A DNA stretch of 36,734 nucleotides, taken from assembly GCF_000764025.1 (NCBI RefSeq), contig NZ_KN234773.1, positions 1 through 36,734 of the forward strand, read 5' to 3'. Origin of the DNA: Pseudohaliea rubra DSM 19751 (GTDB taxonomy: Bacteria; Pseudomonadota; Gammaproteobacteria; Pseudomonadales; Halieaceae). This document shows positions 9,426 to 18,915 of the stretch, piece by piece. Positions within the stretch are counted from its first letter, which is position 1. The number at the start of each line of letters is the position of its first letter. The position numbers and the translations under genes are program-made. The notes beneath the pieces are model-generated. The model had not been told where the DNA came from and did no database searches. It worked only from the letters and a program-made list of their open reading frames with translations.

Positions 9426-10691
9426 ATGGCAGCCATGCAGCGACGGAGTTTCCTAAAGAGTGCGGGCGGTGCGCTTACGGCAGGAGCCATCGGCTTCCCG
9501 GCCATTGTGCGCGCCGTCAACGCGCCGCCGACCATCCGCGTGATGGGCACCCATGTCACGCTGCAGGAGGAGCTCCGGCAGCGGGCCGAGCGTGAGCTTG
9601 GCATCCGCATCGAGTTCTACCCCGGTGGCAGTGCCGAAGTGCTGCTCAAGGCGTCCCTTGATCCCCATGCCTTCGACCTCTACGAGCAGTGGTCCAACAG
9701 TATCCGGGTCCTCTGGCAGGCCGGCACGATCCAGCCGATAGAGACCCGCAAGCTCCGCTACTGGGACGAGATCAACGACCTCGCCAAGACAGGCCGGGTG
9801 GTCCCGGAGGCGCGCCTTGGTGCGGGTGATGCGCCGTACAAGCTTCTGTTCATTCAGCGCGACGGCACCCTCGGCGGCACTGATACCGGGCAGATCAGCT
9901 TCCTGCCCTACGTACACAACACCGATTCCCTGGGCTATAACTCGGCCGTCATCGAGCCGGGCATCCCCTACGAGACGGAGAGCTGGGGGTGGCTCCTCGA
10001 CGAGCGCTACCGCGGGCGCGTGGCGGTCGTCAATGCACCTACGATCGGCCTTTTCGATCTCGCTCTTGCCGCCCGCGGGCGAGGGCTCATGGACTTTGCG
10101 GATATCGGCGACATGACGCGGGTGGAGGTCGACGAGCTGTTCCGGATTCTCGACAGCTTCAAACGCCAGGGCCAGTTCCGCGGCGTCTGGACATCCGTAC
10201 CGCACTCCGTCGAGCTGATGGCCACGGGTCAGGTCGATGTGCAGAGCATGTTCTCGCCCGGCGTCAGCACGCTGAAGGGCATGGGCGTGCCCTGCATCTA
10301 TGCGGCCCCGCGGGAGGGCTACCGCGCCTGGCACGGCGTCATGTGCCTGTCCAGCGCCTGCGAGGGCGAACGGCAGGAGGCCGCTTACGCGTATATGAAC
10401 TGGTGGCTCTCGGGCTGGCCCGGTGCGTTCATTGCACGCCAGGGCTACTACATTTCCAACCCGCAACGCGCCCGGACGTTCATGAGCGCCGCGGAGTGGG
10501 ACTACTGGTACGATGGCAAGCCGGCGTCTGAACCCCTGCTTGGCACGGACGGTGAGGTCTCCGTGGAGGCCGGTGAGCAGCGCACCGGCGGCAGTTACCA
10601 CCGCCGCTTCTCCAACATCGCGGTATGGAATACGGTCATGCCGGTCTATGAATACACCCTGCGCAAGTGGGGCGAGTTTCTGCTCGCCTAG
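9426..10691 (+). CDS. Tat-exported extracellular solute-binding protein (PotD/PotF-like)
   Basis: The N-terminus carries a twin-arginine signal, QRRSFLKSAGG followed by a hydrophobic stretch ending at FPAIVRA, so the folded protein should be exported to the periplasm. The rest (421 residues in all) is a family 1 or 8 periplasmic binding protein of the spermidine/putrescine PotD type, with segments such as LLKASLDPHAFDLYEQ and SAVIEPGIP. No ABC permease or ATPase is nearby. The next gene, 8 bp downstream, is a membrane-bound hybrid kinase. The protein therefore probably senses rather than transports, as LuxP, TorT and related binding proteins do for their kinases. Either ATG (9426 or 9435) could start translation; neither has a strong ribosome site. 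The ligand is not known. Confidence 0.88.
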   Translation: MAAMQRRSFLKSAGGALTAGAIGFPAIVRAVNAPPTIRVMGTHVTLQEELRQRAERELGIRIEFYPGGSAEVLLKASLDPHAFDLYEQWSNSIRVLWQAGTIQPIETRKLRYWDEINDLAKTGRVVPEARLGAGDAPYKLLFIQRDGTLGGTDTGQISFLPYVHNTDSLGYNSAVIEPGIPYETESWGWLLDERYRGRVAVVNAPTIGLFDLALAARGRGLMDFADIGDMTRVEVDELFRILDSFKRQGQFRGVWTSVPHSVELMATGQVDVQSMFSPGVSTLKGMGVPCIYAAPREGYRAWHGVMCLSSACEGERQEAAYAYMNWWLSGWPGAFIARQGYYISNPQRARTFMSAAEWDYWYDGKPASEPLLGTDGEVSVEAGEQRTGGSYHRRFSNIAVWNTVMPVYEYTLRKWGEFLLA

Positions 10692-10699
10692 GGCCGCCG

Positions 10700-13477
10700 A
10701 TGATCAATCGCCTTGCCAACGCCACCCGTCTGGGCACCCGGATCTACACCGGCTACGGCATCGTTGGTGCGCTTGCGCTGGCCCTTCTTGTGGTTGCTTC
10801 CCTGTCCATGCTGCGTATCGGCGGAGAGTTCGGTAATTTTTCCGCCGCCAGCGAGCGCTATCGCGATGGACTGCTGATCTCCGGCGGTATTGCCGATATG
10901 CAGCGGGCCGTGCAGGCGTACATTTTCCAGGGTCATGCGTCCGCGGCCGAACGGGTGCAGGCCCTCCATGAACAGCTCCGCGCATCGCTGGAGCGGCAGG
11001 GCGCCGGGCAGCAGGGAGAGGGACGGCTGGCGGCGGCGGCGTCGCACCTTGAAACCTACTACGAGACGTTCCTGCAAGTGCAGGAACTGCGCGATCTGCA
11101 GGCTACTGTGCTGGAGAGTGGCCTGCCGAAAGCCAGCGCCTCGCTGCTTGCCTCGGTGCGCGCCCTTGCCGGCAGCGACAGCGACCCGGAGCTTGGCCTG
11201 CGCCTCGCCAACGCCGCGCTGGAAGCGGAGGCGAGCGCCTATCGCTATTTCGATACGCTTGAGAGTACGAGGGTCGAAGAGACGCTGGCGGCGATCGATC
11301 GTGCCCGGCGCGAGCTTGCTGCGCTGCGCCCCGAAAGTGCGGAGGTCGCCGCTGCTTTGACGGAGCTCGCCGATTACGAGCGGCGTTTCCTCGCCGCGGT
11401 GCAGCAGAGCCGCGGCTATACCTTCCTTGTCAATGTGGTCATGGCGGCAGAGGCCTATGAAATGCTCTACCAGGCCCGTGCGCTCGCCGGGTCGGCCAAT
11501 GCCAATATGGCGGATAACGAGCAGGCCATCGGCCGTGTTATCCCCACTGCCCTGGCGACGCTCGGCGGCTTCGGCGCTCTTCTGCTGCTGCTTATCCTGG
11601 TCTTGGCCTGGGTTATCGGCGAGAGCATCGCTATCCCCATCCGGCGTATGACAGCCACCTTCCAGCAGCTCGCGGCCGGTGCCGGTGATACGCCGATCCC
11701 CGCCTACGGGTCCGGCGATCAGATCAGCGAGCTCAGTCGCGCCGCGGCGGTGTTCCGCGACAAGAACAAGGAAACCGAATCACTGCTGATCCGCTTCCAG
11801 GCCCTCAGTGAGAGCCTGGAGGAGCAGGTAGCCGAGCGGACCGAGGCGCTTGAGGCCTCCAATGAGCAGCTGCGGGTCGCCCGGGATGATGCTGAGGCGG
11901 CCGCTCGTGCCAAGAGCGAGTTCCTGGCTAACATGTCGCACGAGATCCGTACGCCGGTGCATGCCCTCCAGGGCCAGCTCCAGTTGCTGGAAAACGCAGG
12001 CCTGAGCGACGAGCAGCGCGAGTATGCCCGCCAGGCCTGGATCTCCAACAAGGCACTGTCGATGTTGCTGAATGACATCCTCGATTTCTCCAAGATCGAC
12101 GCAGGCCGGATGGAATTCGAGGCCGTTCCCGTCAATCTGTATGAAGTGGTGGAGGAGCTCGAGGCCCTCTTCAGGGACCAGGCGACCACCAAGGGCCTCC
12201 GTTTCGAGGCGGCGGTGGCGCCATCGGTACCGGAGTGGGTGCGCGGCGATGCCACCCGTATCACCCAGGTGTTGCTCAACCTGTTGAGTAATGCGTTCAA
12301 ATTTACCGCCGAGGGGCAGGTCGCCCTGCGTGCTTCCAGCGAGGGTAAGAATGACGCGGGCCTCAGCGTTCTGCGCTTCGAGGTTGAGGACACCGGCGTC
12401 GGGATTCCACAGGAAAAACTGCAGGCGATTTTCGAGGAGTTCACGCAGGCAGAGGGCAGTACGACGCGGACCTACGGGGGCACGGGCCTGGGGCTGTCCA
12501 TCGCCCGGCGCCTGGTTGTGCTGATGGGGGGAGACCTCACCGTTGCCAGCGAGCCCGGCCGGGGTACCTGCTTCACCGTTGTGCTCCCGCTGCTCGAACT
12601 GAGCGTCGAAGAGATGCTGGCCGAGGCTGCGCCGGGTGTTGAGGATGTAGACCTCTCCCGCAATGATGCGCTGGCGGGCGTCTGCATTCTGCTGACGGAG
12701 GACAACCCGTCGCTGCAGAAGATGACCCGGCTGCTGCTCGAACAACAGGGGGCAACGGTTGTGCTGGCGAATAATGGTCAGGAGGCCCTTGATGCCCTGC
12801 GCGCCGGTGCCGAGCCGGATCTGGTGCTCATGGACATGCAGATGCCTGTGCTCGGCGGCGTTGATGCCACCCATGCGATCCGTCAGCGCTACAGCCGGGA
12901 GGAGCTGCCGGTGCTTGCCATGACGGCGAATGCCACCCGGCAGGACCGGGATGCCGCGGCGGCGGTGGGGATGAACGATTTCCTGGCCAAGCCGCTGGAC
13001 TTCCGCCGGCTGGTGGCTGCGCTTCGCCGCCATCTGGCGTTCGAACCGACCGGCGTCGGAATCCGGCCGGCGCCGGCGCCCGGCGGCCTGGCGACGGGAA
13101 CCTTTCAGGATTTCGACCTTGCCGGCGCGCTTGCCCGCATGACCGGCCAGGTTGACATTTATCGCGCAGCTGCAGAGCCGTTCCTTGCCGGTTACGAGAC
13201 GCAGCTGGCGCAGCTGGCGGAGGCCGTGGCGGCCGCAGACAACGCGGCGGCGGCAAAGTTGAGCCACGAGCTCAAGGGCTCGGCCTCGCTTCTCGGTGCA
13301 CGGGCGCTGCTTGCGGCGGCGGCCAGGGCGGAAGTCTGTTTCCGCGATGAAGCGCCCGGGCCTGCCGCCGCGCAGGCGCTGCTCGCGGAGCTTCGCGGGG
13401 CTTGCGATAATGCGGTCGCGACCCTGCGTGACATTCTTGCCGACCAAGACGGCCCCAGCGGAGATCAAGCACAGTGA
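10700..13477 (+). CDS. TorS-like unorthodox hybrid histidine kinase with receiver and HPt
   Basis: This 925-residue inner-membrane kinase has a first membrane segment at about residues 15-37, a long helical periplasmic domain at about 40-285, and a second membrane segment at about 290-315. HAMP and a coiled coil follow. HisKA has phospho-acceptor His414 (MSHEIRTP). The ATPase domain has LLNLLSNAFKFT, DTGVGI and GTGLGLSI. The receiver has Asp712 in LMDMQMP, and a C-terminal HPt domain has His856 in SHELKGSASLLGA. This TM-helical-TM-HAMP-HK-REC-HPt order is that of TorS, which reads a periplasmic binding protein. The upstream Tat-exported binding protein fits as partner. The gene ends in a GTGA overlap with a lone receiver gene, the likely phosphate recipient of His856. 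Confidence 0.93.
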   Translation: MINRLANATRLGTRIYTGYGIVGALALALLVVASLSMLRIGGEFGNFSAASERYRDGLLISGGIADMQRAVQAYIFQGHASAAERVQALHEQLRASLERQGAGQQGEGRLAAAASHLETYYETFLQVQELRDLQATVLESGLPKASASLLASVRALAGSDSDPELGLRLANAALEAEASAYRYFDTLESTRVEETLAAIDRARRELAALRPESAEVAAALTELADYERRFLAAVQQSRGYTFLVNVVMAAEAYEMLYQARALAGSANANMADNEQAIGRVIPTALATLGGFGALLLLLILVLAWVIGESIAIPIRRMTATFQQLAAGAGDTPIPAYGSGDQISELSRAAAVFRDKNKETESLLIRFQALSESLEEQVAERTEALEASNEQLRVARDDAEAAARAKSEFLANMSHEIRTPVHALQGQLQLLENAGLSDEQREYARQAWISNKALSMLLNDILDFSKIDAGRMEFEAVPVNLYEVVEELEALFRDQATTKGLRFEAAVAPSVPEWVRGDATRITQVLLNLLSNAFKFTAEGQVALRASSEGKNDAGLSVLRFEVEDTGVGIPQEKLQAIFEEFTQAEGSTTRTYGGTGLGLSIARRLVVLMGGDLTVASEPGRGTCFTVVLPLLELSVEEMLAEAAPGVEDVDLSRNDALAGVCILLTEDNPSLQKMTRLLLEQQGATVVLANNGQEALDALRAGAEPDLVLMDMQMPVLGGVDATHAIRQRYSREELPVLAMTANATRQDRDAAAAVGMNDFLAKPLDFRRLVAALRRHLAFEPTGVGIRPAPAPGGLATGTFQDFDLAGALARMTGQVDIYRAAAEPFLAGYETQLAQLAEAVAAADNAAAAKLSHELKGSASLLGARALLAAAARAEVCFRDEAPGPAAAQALLAELRGACDNAVATLRDILADQDGPSGDQAQ

Positions 13478-13860
13478 CAGCAGCCGATACCATCCTTGTG
13501 GTCGACGACAATGATAGTGTTCGCGCGCTGTTGCGCGGCGGCCTCGAACAGCAGGGTTGGCGCGTGCTGCTTTCCGCTTCCGGTGTCGGCGTGCCTGAGC
13601 TGATCGCGGAGCACGATCCCTCGCATGGCATTGCGGCCGTGCTCCTTGATATCGTCATGGCAGAACGAGAGGGCATCGAGACCCTTATGGAGCTCAAGGT
13701 GACCTATCCTGAACTGCCGGTGGTCATGATCTCGTCCTTCAGTGATTATCTGCCCATGGCCAGAACGCTGGGTGCTGACGCGGCCCTGGAAAAGCCTCTC
13801 GACCTTCGTGAGGTTGCGGCGGTACTCGCGGAACTGGTGCCCGCCGGCCCCCCGGATTGA
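13474..13860 (+). CDS. Single-domain response regulator
   Basis: The 128-residue protein is a lone receiver domain. It has the acidic pair in LVVDDND, acceptor Asp in LLDIVMAEREG near residue 58, the Ser/Thr switch in MISSFSD and Lys in LEKPLD. There is no output domain. Translation starts at a GTG overlapping the TGA of the upstream kinase (GTGA), so the two are made together. It probably takes phosphate from the HPt His856 and acts by protein contact, for example as a phosphate shuttle. Its stop lies 15 bp from the end of the convergent TonB-receptor gene. Confidence 0.9.
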   Translation: MTAADTILVVDDNDSVRALLRGGLEQQGWRVLLSASGVGVPELIAEHDPSHGIAAVLLDIVMAEREGIETLMELKVTYPELPVVMISSFSDYLPMARTLGADAALEKPLDLREVAAVLAELVPAGPPD

Positions 13861-13875
13861 GCGTGGCGGCCTTCT

Positions 13876-16083
13876 TCAGCGGCTGAACTCGTAGCGCAGC
13901 ATAACGCCCAGAGCCCGCGGAGGTCCCCACAGCGCCGTCGGTACGGCCCGCCCGGTGCCGCCATTGAAGTGGGCCGTATAGTAGTCCTCGTTGAGCAGGT
14001 TCTGTCCCCACAGGCCCAGGGAGAGGCGGCCTGCCGGAGTGGTCCAGGCGCCGGTGATGCGCCCACTCGCCAGCCCATAGTCGGGGACGATGTATTCGCC
14101 AGCGATGGTCGTCGCGCTGCCAAAACTGTCGTCCTGCCAGCCGTAGCTGGCATCGAGGACAAGCGCTGCCCCGAGGAAACGGCCGAGCTCCCAGTGCACA
14201 TCCAGCGCTACACTGTGCTCGGGGCTGTAAAGAAAGCGATAGGCACTGCTCACATCGGCGCCGGTTGCGTCGCGGACCGAAGCAAAGACCGGATCCAGCC
14301 AGCCGTAGCGCAACTGCAGGCGAAGGGCGCTGGTCACTGCGGCCGTCAGCTCCAGCTCCAGGCCGTCGATGGTCGCCTCGCCGGCGTTGAGGACATCGGA
14401 GGCAATGACGTTCTCCGGGTCCGAGCGGACGTTGAGCTGTATGTCTTCATAGGCCCCCCGGAACAGGGCTGCGTCGAGTCGCAGTCGGCGTTCTGCGGTT
14501 TCGGCCTTGATGCCGAGCTCATAGGAGCGAAGCTTCTCGTCATCAAAGCCCGCGGAAAACCGCTCGGGGCTGCTTGCGCGGGCATTGAAGCCGCCGCTCT
14601 TGTAGCCCTCGACGATCTTGCCGTAGAGGCGGACGCTGTCGGTGACATCGTATTCCACGGTCACGGCGGGGCTGACATCGGAGAAATCCCGGTTGCCGAC
14701 GTCCGGTGCGGGGCGCAGGTTCACCGGCCCGTCCAGGGGGCTCTGGATGCCCCGCCCCAGCGTGGCCTCACGCTCATCCTCGGACCAGCGCACGCCGGCG
14801 GTAATCGTCAACCGGTCCTGCCCCAGGGCCGGGCGGTAGCTTGCCTGCCCGAAGGCGGCGCGGGCTTCGTTGCGGATGTCGCGGCCGAAAACCCGCCGCG
14901 CCTGGTTCGCCGGCGGAATGCGGTTGATGGCGTCGCGCTCGGCGGTCTCTTCGAACCAGTACGCCCCGGCTACCCAGGACCAGCGGCCGTTGGCGCTGTC
15001 CCCCAGGAGCTGGAATTCCTGGCTCCACTGGGCTTGCGAGCCCTGGGCAAGGGTAACCAGCAGCGGCAGGGGGCCGGCGAGGCCCGTGTGCCAGTCCTGG
15101 TACTGGTCGTCAACAAGCTCCCGGTGCGCGCTCAGGGACCGCAGCACGAGCCCCTCTGCGGCCTGCCACTCGATCGTGAGGTGGTGGCCCTTGCTGACGA
15201 CGTTGTTGGCCTGGAGGTCGCTAACCGCCGGGCTGCCGGCCGCAGGGCGTGGAGCCTTCGGCGTATTGCGCGGAACGCTGCCCAGAAAGGCCGGCGTATC
15301 GGCAAGCTCCCCGCGGTCCGTGCTGTAGCGCAGCGACAGCGTGTCGGCCGGCGCCCAGGCGAGGTCCGCGCGCCAGGCCTTGCGGTCGCGGTCGCCGTAG
15401 CGCGCCGCACCGGTACCCGGGTTGTCGATGGCGCCATCTTCCCGGGACTCGACGTACCCGACGCGCAGGGCGGCCTGCCCGGGGAGCGGTACATTGGTGT
15501 CGGTTCTGCTTCTGAAAAGATCGCGGCTGCCACTGCGCAGGGTCTGGGTCAGGGTCAGATGGTCCTGGTCCGGCGCCACCGTGACCAGGTTGACGGCGCC
15601 GCCGGTAGCGTTGCGGCCGTAGAGGGTGCCCTGCGGGCCGCGAAGGACTTCAATGCGTTCAAGAGCCGCGGCCTCGCTCGCCAGTCCCTGGTTGCGCGGC
15701 AGATAGATACCGTCGAGATAGACTGCAACGGATGGATCCTGAATAAGCTGCTCGTCCGGATTCCCCACGCCGCGTACAAAAAGAAGCAGTGTACTTTCTG
15801 CGTTTGGGTGCGGGATGAGTTGCATATTCGGTATGCCGCCCCGAAGGTCGCTTAAATCCCGGTAATTGCGGGCCTCAAGGCTTGACTCGCCAAAGTTGAC
15901 GAGTGAGATTGGGGTCTCCCGCAGCGGCTTGCCCCGGCGTTCAGCCGTTACGACCACCTCCTCCAGCACCTGGGCGCGAAGGTCGGACACCAGCCCCGGG
16001 ATCAGCGCCATGGCGATGGCGGGCATGATGATGGTCGGCCCGCGCCGGCTCTGCGGCTTCAGTCGTTCGTGCTTTGAGGGCAT
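13876..16083 (-). CDS. TonB-dependent outer-membrane receptor
   Basis: The 735-residue protein has a signal segment ending near LVSDLRAQ and a TonB-box-like LEEVVVTAERR immediately after it. A plug domain follows with RIEVLRGPQGTLYGRNATGGAVN, and then a 22-strand type barrel with the segments YKSGGFNARA and QNLLNEDYYTAHF. Such receptors take up substrates across the outer membrane using TonB energy; the style is that of the large Sphingomonas/Halieaceae-type TBDR families, and the substrate is unclear. The chosen ATG has GGGAGAG 10 nt upstream. An internal ATG (MPAIAMAL) would give a shorter signal peptide. It lies on the opposite strand between two kinase transcription units and diverges from the second kinase across 131 bp. 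Confidence 0.93.
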   Translation of the reverse strand: MPSKHERLKPQSRRGPTIIMPAIAMALIPGLVSDLRAQVLEEVVVTAERRGKPLRETPISLVNFGESSLEARNYRDLSDLRGGIPNMQLIPHPNAESTLLLFVRGVGNPDEQLIQDPSVAVYLDGIYLPRNQGLASEAAALERIEVLRGPQGTLYGRNATGGAVNLVTVAPDQDHLTLTQTLRSGSRDLFRSRTDTNVPLPGQAALRVGYVESREDGAIDNPGTGAARYGDRDRKAWRADLAWAPADTLSLRYSTDRGELADTPAFLGSVPRNTPKAPRPAAGSPAVSDLQANNVVSKGHHLTIEWQAAEGLVLRSLSAHRELVDDQYQDWHTGLAGPLPLLVTLAQGSQAQWSQEFQLLGDSANGRWSWVAGAYWFEETAERDAINRIPPANQARRVFGRDIRNEARAAFGQASYRPALGQDRLTITAGVRWSEDEREATLGRGIQSPLDGPVNLRPAPDVGNRDFSDVSPAVTVEYDVTDSVRLYGKIVEGYKSGGFNARASSPERFSAGFDDEKLRSYELGIKAETAERRLRLDAALFRGAYEDIQLNVRSDPENVIASDVLNAGEATIDGLELELTAAVTSALRLQLRYGWLDPVFASVRDATGADVSSAYRFLYSPEHSVALDVHWELGRFLGAALVLDASYGWQDDSFGSATTIAGEYIVPDYGLASGRITGAWTTPAGRLSLGLWGQNLLNEDYYTAHFNGGTGRAVPTALWGPPRALGVMLRYEFSR

Positions 16084-16214
16084 CGGCGGATTACTCTCCC
16101 GGCTATGGCGCCGGGTATCGGTACTGGCTCCGCGCCCCTGGCCCTGAATAGCGAGGCAGTGTAATCGAAACAAGCCACACAGCAAGTAACGCTCCCGCCC
16201 CGGGCACAGGTGCC

Positions 16215-18896
16215 GTGGCGCGCCGGCGTCTGGAGTGGTTTCTTACCGCTCTCCTGCTGCTTATATTTCTCGTCCCGCCTTCGGTGTTTTCCCTGCGACA
16301 GTTTGTCGAGACCCGGGCCGTCCTCGATGACGAAATGGAATTCCTGCTGCGCCTGCTGCAGAAGCGTCCGTCGCTGGTGGTTGCGCAGCGCGGGACCATT
16401 GATCCCTTCCTCGCCGATATCGTGGATTCGCTGCTGCATGACGGTACGGCACTGTCCATGATCGACGATAGCGGGATTCCGGTGTTCAGCATCGGGCCGG
16501 CGACCGCCGAACCGTCGGTGCATGTCACCTCGGAAGAAACGATCGCGGGCGCTGCGCTGCGCCTCACGCTGTCTTCCTCGCTGCGGCCACGGCTGCCGTT
16601 GATGTTGCTGGTTGTCTCGGCGGGTTTGCTCGGCGGCTCTCTCGGCAGTTTCCTGCTGCATCGGCTGGTGTTCCTGCGCTGGCGCGAGGCCGACTTCGAG
16701 CGCTACGAGGCGGGGGCGCGCCTTGCCGATATCGCAAATGCCTCTTCCGATTGGTTCTGGGAGACCGACCGGGATTATCGTTTCACCCTGCACAGCCTTC
16801 CCCCGGAAAAGCTTGCCGGCGCCCGGCTTCTTGGCGCGCGCCTGTGGGATGTGCAGGGCTTCAGTCCGGTGGGTGGCTGGGATCGCTTCCGGGACAGCCT
16901 GAATCGGCGCGAGGACATCAACCTCCGCTACTGCTTCCGGAACGGGGACCGGCTCTGCTGGCACGAGCTGGATGGCATTCCCTACTTCGATCAGTACGGC
17001 AATTTTGCCGGCTATCGCGGCGCCGGCCAGGATATCACCGGGGAAGAGCAGTTGAAGGCAGAGCTGACCCGGCACCGGGACCGCCTCGACGAGCTCGTGC
17101 TGGAAAAAACCCGGGAGCTCGGCATTGCCCGGGACAAGGCTGAGAAGGCCAATGCTGCCAAGTCCGATTTCCTGGCAAATATCTCCCATGAAATCCGTAC
17201 GCCGATGAATGTCATCCTGGGCACGGCGCAGCTGCTCAGCGACTCTGACCTCGATGAACAGCAGGCGCGTTGGCTTGGCAATATCCGTCGCGCGGGTGAT
17301 CACCTTCTGGCACTCATCAATGACGTGCTCGACTACAGCAAGATCGAGGCGGGGAAGCTGGAACTTGAGGATCGACCACTGGACCTCGATGCCCTTGTTG
17401 CGCAATCGGCACTGCTGTTTGCTGATCGCGCCGAGGAAAAGGACCTGGAGCTGGTAGTGGACGAGCGCTGGCCCGCGGGCCTGGTGCCTCGGGGTGATGA
17501 ACACCGCTTGAGCCAGATCATCATCAATCTCCTCAGCAATGCCGTGAAGTTCACGGAAGAGGGCCATGTGTGTCTCCGGGTTGATGGCGACCTGCAGGCG
17601 TCCGGTGATGTGCGCCTGCGCTTTGCGGTCAGCGATAGCGGCATCGGCCTGGACGCCGCCCAGCGGGAGCTGATTTTCGGGGCGTTCCAGCAGGCGGAGG
17701 CCTCCACATCGCGCAGCCACGGGGGCACCGGGCTGGGGCTTGCAATCGCCTCCCGGCTCGTCCGGCTCATGGGGGGGCGTATCGGGGTCGACAGCGAGCC
17801 CGGGCAGGGCGCGCGTTTCTGGTTTGAGGTGACGTTCCCGTGCACGCAGGACGGGGATGCTGCGCCGCCTTCGGTGTCCGAGCAGCGGGTGCTGCTCCTG
17901 GGCCTCAAGCCTCTGACGGGACAGGTGTTGCAGGGGCAGCTGGAGGCTCTCGGCTCCGTGGTTACCGTCGTCGATGACACCGCGGAGGCGCAAGGGCTGG
18001 AGGCACTCGCTGTCGCAGCGACTCCGACGGCCCTGTTCCTTGACGAGGACGTGTTCCTTGCGGACCCGGAGCTCGGGCCCCGGTTGAAGGCCGCTCTCCC
18101 CGATACCCGCTTTTACTGCCTGCACGGGGCATCGGGGCCGAAGCGGGCATTGCCGCCGGAGCGCTGTGCCATGGGGCTGCACAAGCCCGTGCAGCGCATC
18201 AGCCTGTGGCGGGCCCTGGGGCTGGAGAGCACTGGCAGCGACGATGATCCGGCCCACGCGATGCGGCGCCGCGAGGCGCTCGCCGATGCGCGTATTCTTG
18301 TGGTTGACGACGATCCCCTGAACCGCGAGCTTCTTGACGAGCTGCTGGTCTCCGGGGGCATGTCGGTGTTCCTGGCCGAAGACGGCCAACAGGCCGTCGA
18401 CATCCTGAGCAGCGGTGCGGCGATTGATCTCGTGCTCATGGATTTGCAGATGCCGGTGCTGGATGGCCTGGGGGCGAGTCGGGCCATCCGCGAGAAGCTC
18501 GGGGCCGATGCGCCACCGATCGTAGCGTTCACCGCCAGTGCCACGCGGGAGCAGCGCAGCCGGGCGCTGGATGCCGGCATGGTGGCGTTTGCAACCAAGC
18601 CCGTTGATCTGGATGTGCTGCTGCAAACCCTTGGCGAAGTGCTTGCCAGCCGCGACGAGCTCGCCGGCGCACAGCCCGGACTGACCGTCGCTGACGTTCG
18701 CGAGGGGATTGTTCTCCTTGATGAGGGCGACCCGGCAATCAAGGACTGGCTTGCGGAGCGCGCGCCCCGGCTTCGTCTCGCCCTTCCCCGGGATCACCAT
18801 CGCCTCGCCCAGGCTATTGCTGATTTTGACTACCTTGAAGCGGCAGCTATCCTGCGCGAGGGATTCCTCGAGGCATCGGAGCATGACCGGAACTGA
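16215..18896 (+). CDS. Membrane hybrid sensor histidine kinase with a degenerate and an intact receiver
   Basis: This 893-residue protein begins at a GTG. A first membrane segment (residues 8-25), a periplasmic domain of about 95 residues and a second membrane segment (about 120-145) are followed by a PAS domain (about 170-280). HisKA has His325 in [10 protein letters not shown], and the ATPase domain has [15 protein letters not shown] and [10 protein letters not shown] first receiver-like region (about 555-670) has lost the acidic pair: LLLGLKPL stands where VVDDDPL is expected, though FLDEDVF and HKPV remain. An intact receiver follows with Asp743 in LMDLQMP. The C-terminal tail resembles an HPt remnant without a matching His motif. 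The HD-GYP regulator starts 19 bp downstream, so the pair resembles RpfC/RpfG in arrangement. Confidence 0.92.
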   Translation: MARRRLEWFLTALLLLIFLVPPSVFSLRQFVETRAVLDDEMEFLLRLLQKRPSLVVAQRGTIDPFLADIVDSLLHDGTALSMIDDSGIPVFSIGPATAEPSVHVTSEETIAGAALRLTLSSSLRPRLPLMLLVVSAGLLGGSLGSFLLHRLVFLRWREADFERYEAGARLADIANASSDWFWETDRDYRFTLHSLPPEKLAGARLLGARLWDVQGFSPVGGWDRFRDSLNRREDINLRYCFRNGDRLCWHELDGIPYFDQYGNFAGYRGAGQDITGEEQLKAELTRHRDRLDELVLEKTRELGIARDKAEKANAAKSDFLANISHEIRTPMNVILGTAQLLSDSDLDEQQARWLGNIRRAGDHLLALINDVLDYSKIEAGKLELEDRPLDLDALVAQSALLFADRAEEKDLELVVDERWPAGLVPRGDEHRLSQIIINLLSNAVKFTEEGHVCLRVDGDLQASGDVRLRFAVSDSGIGLDAAQRELIFGAFQQAEASTSRSHGGTGLGLAIASRLVRLMGGRIGVDSEPGQGARFWFEVTFPCTQDGDAAPPSVSEQRVLLLGLKPLTGQVLQGQLEALGSVVTVVDDTAEAQGLEALAVAATPTALFLDEDVFLADPELGPRLKAALPDTRFYCLHGASGPKRALPPERCAMGLHKPVQRISLWRALGLESTGSDDDPAHAMRRREALADARILVVDDDPLNRELLDELLVSGGMSVFLAEDGQQAVDILSSGAAIDLVLMDLQMPVLDGLGASRAIREKLGADAPPIVAFTASATREQRSRALDAGMVAFATKPVDLDVLLQTLGEVLASRDELAGAQPGLTVADVREGIVLLDEGDPAIKDWLAERAPRLRLALPRDHHRLAQAIADFDYLEAAAILREGFLEASEHDRN

Positions 18897-18915
18897 ACCC
18901 TGAGGGAGCCTGACT

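Noticed and set aside
9426-10691. The binding protein as part of a spermidine/putrescine ABC importer
   Set aside because: No permease or ATPase gene is nearby, and the next gene is a sensor kinase, so transport is not supported by context.
11780-13468. A 562-codon minus-strand frame opposite the TorS-like kinase
   Set aside because: Antisense shadow of a real gene with intact HisKA, ATPase, receiver and HPt motifs; no domain of its own.
13969-15855. A 628-codon plus-strand frame opposite the TonB-dependent receptor
   Set aside because: Mirror frame of a well-supported receptor; Gly/Ala/Arg-rich with no family motif.
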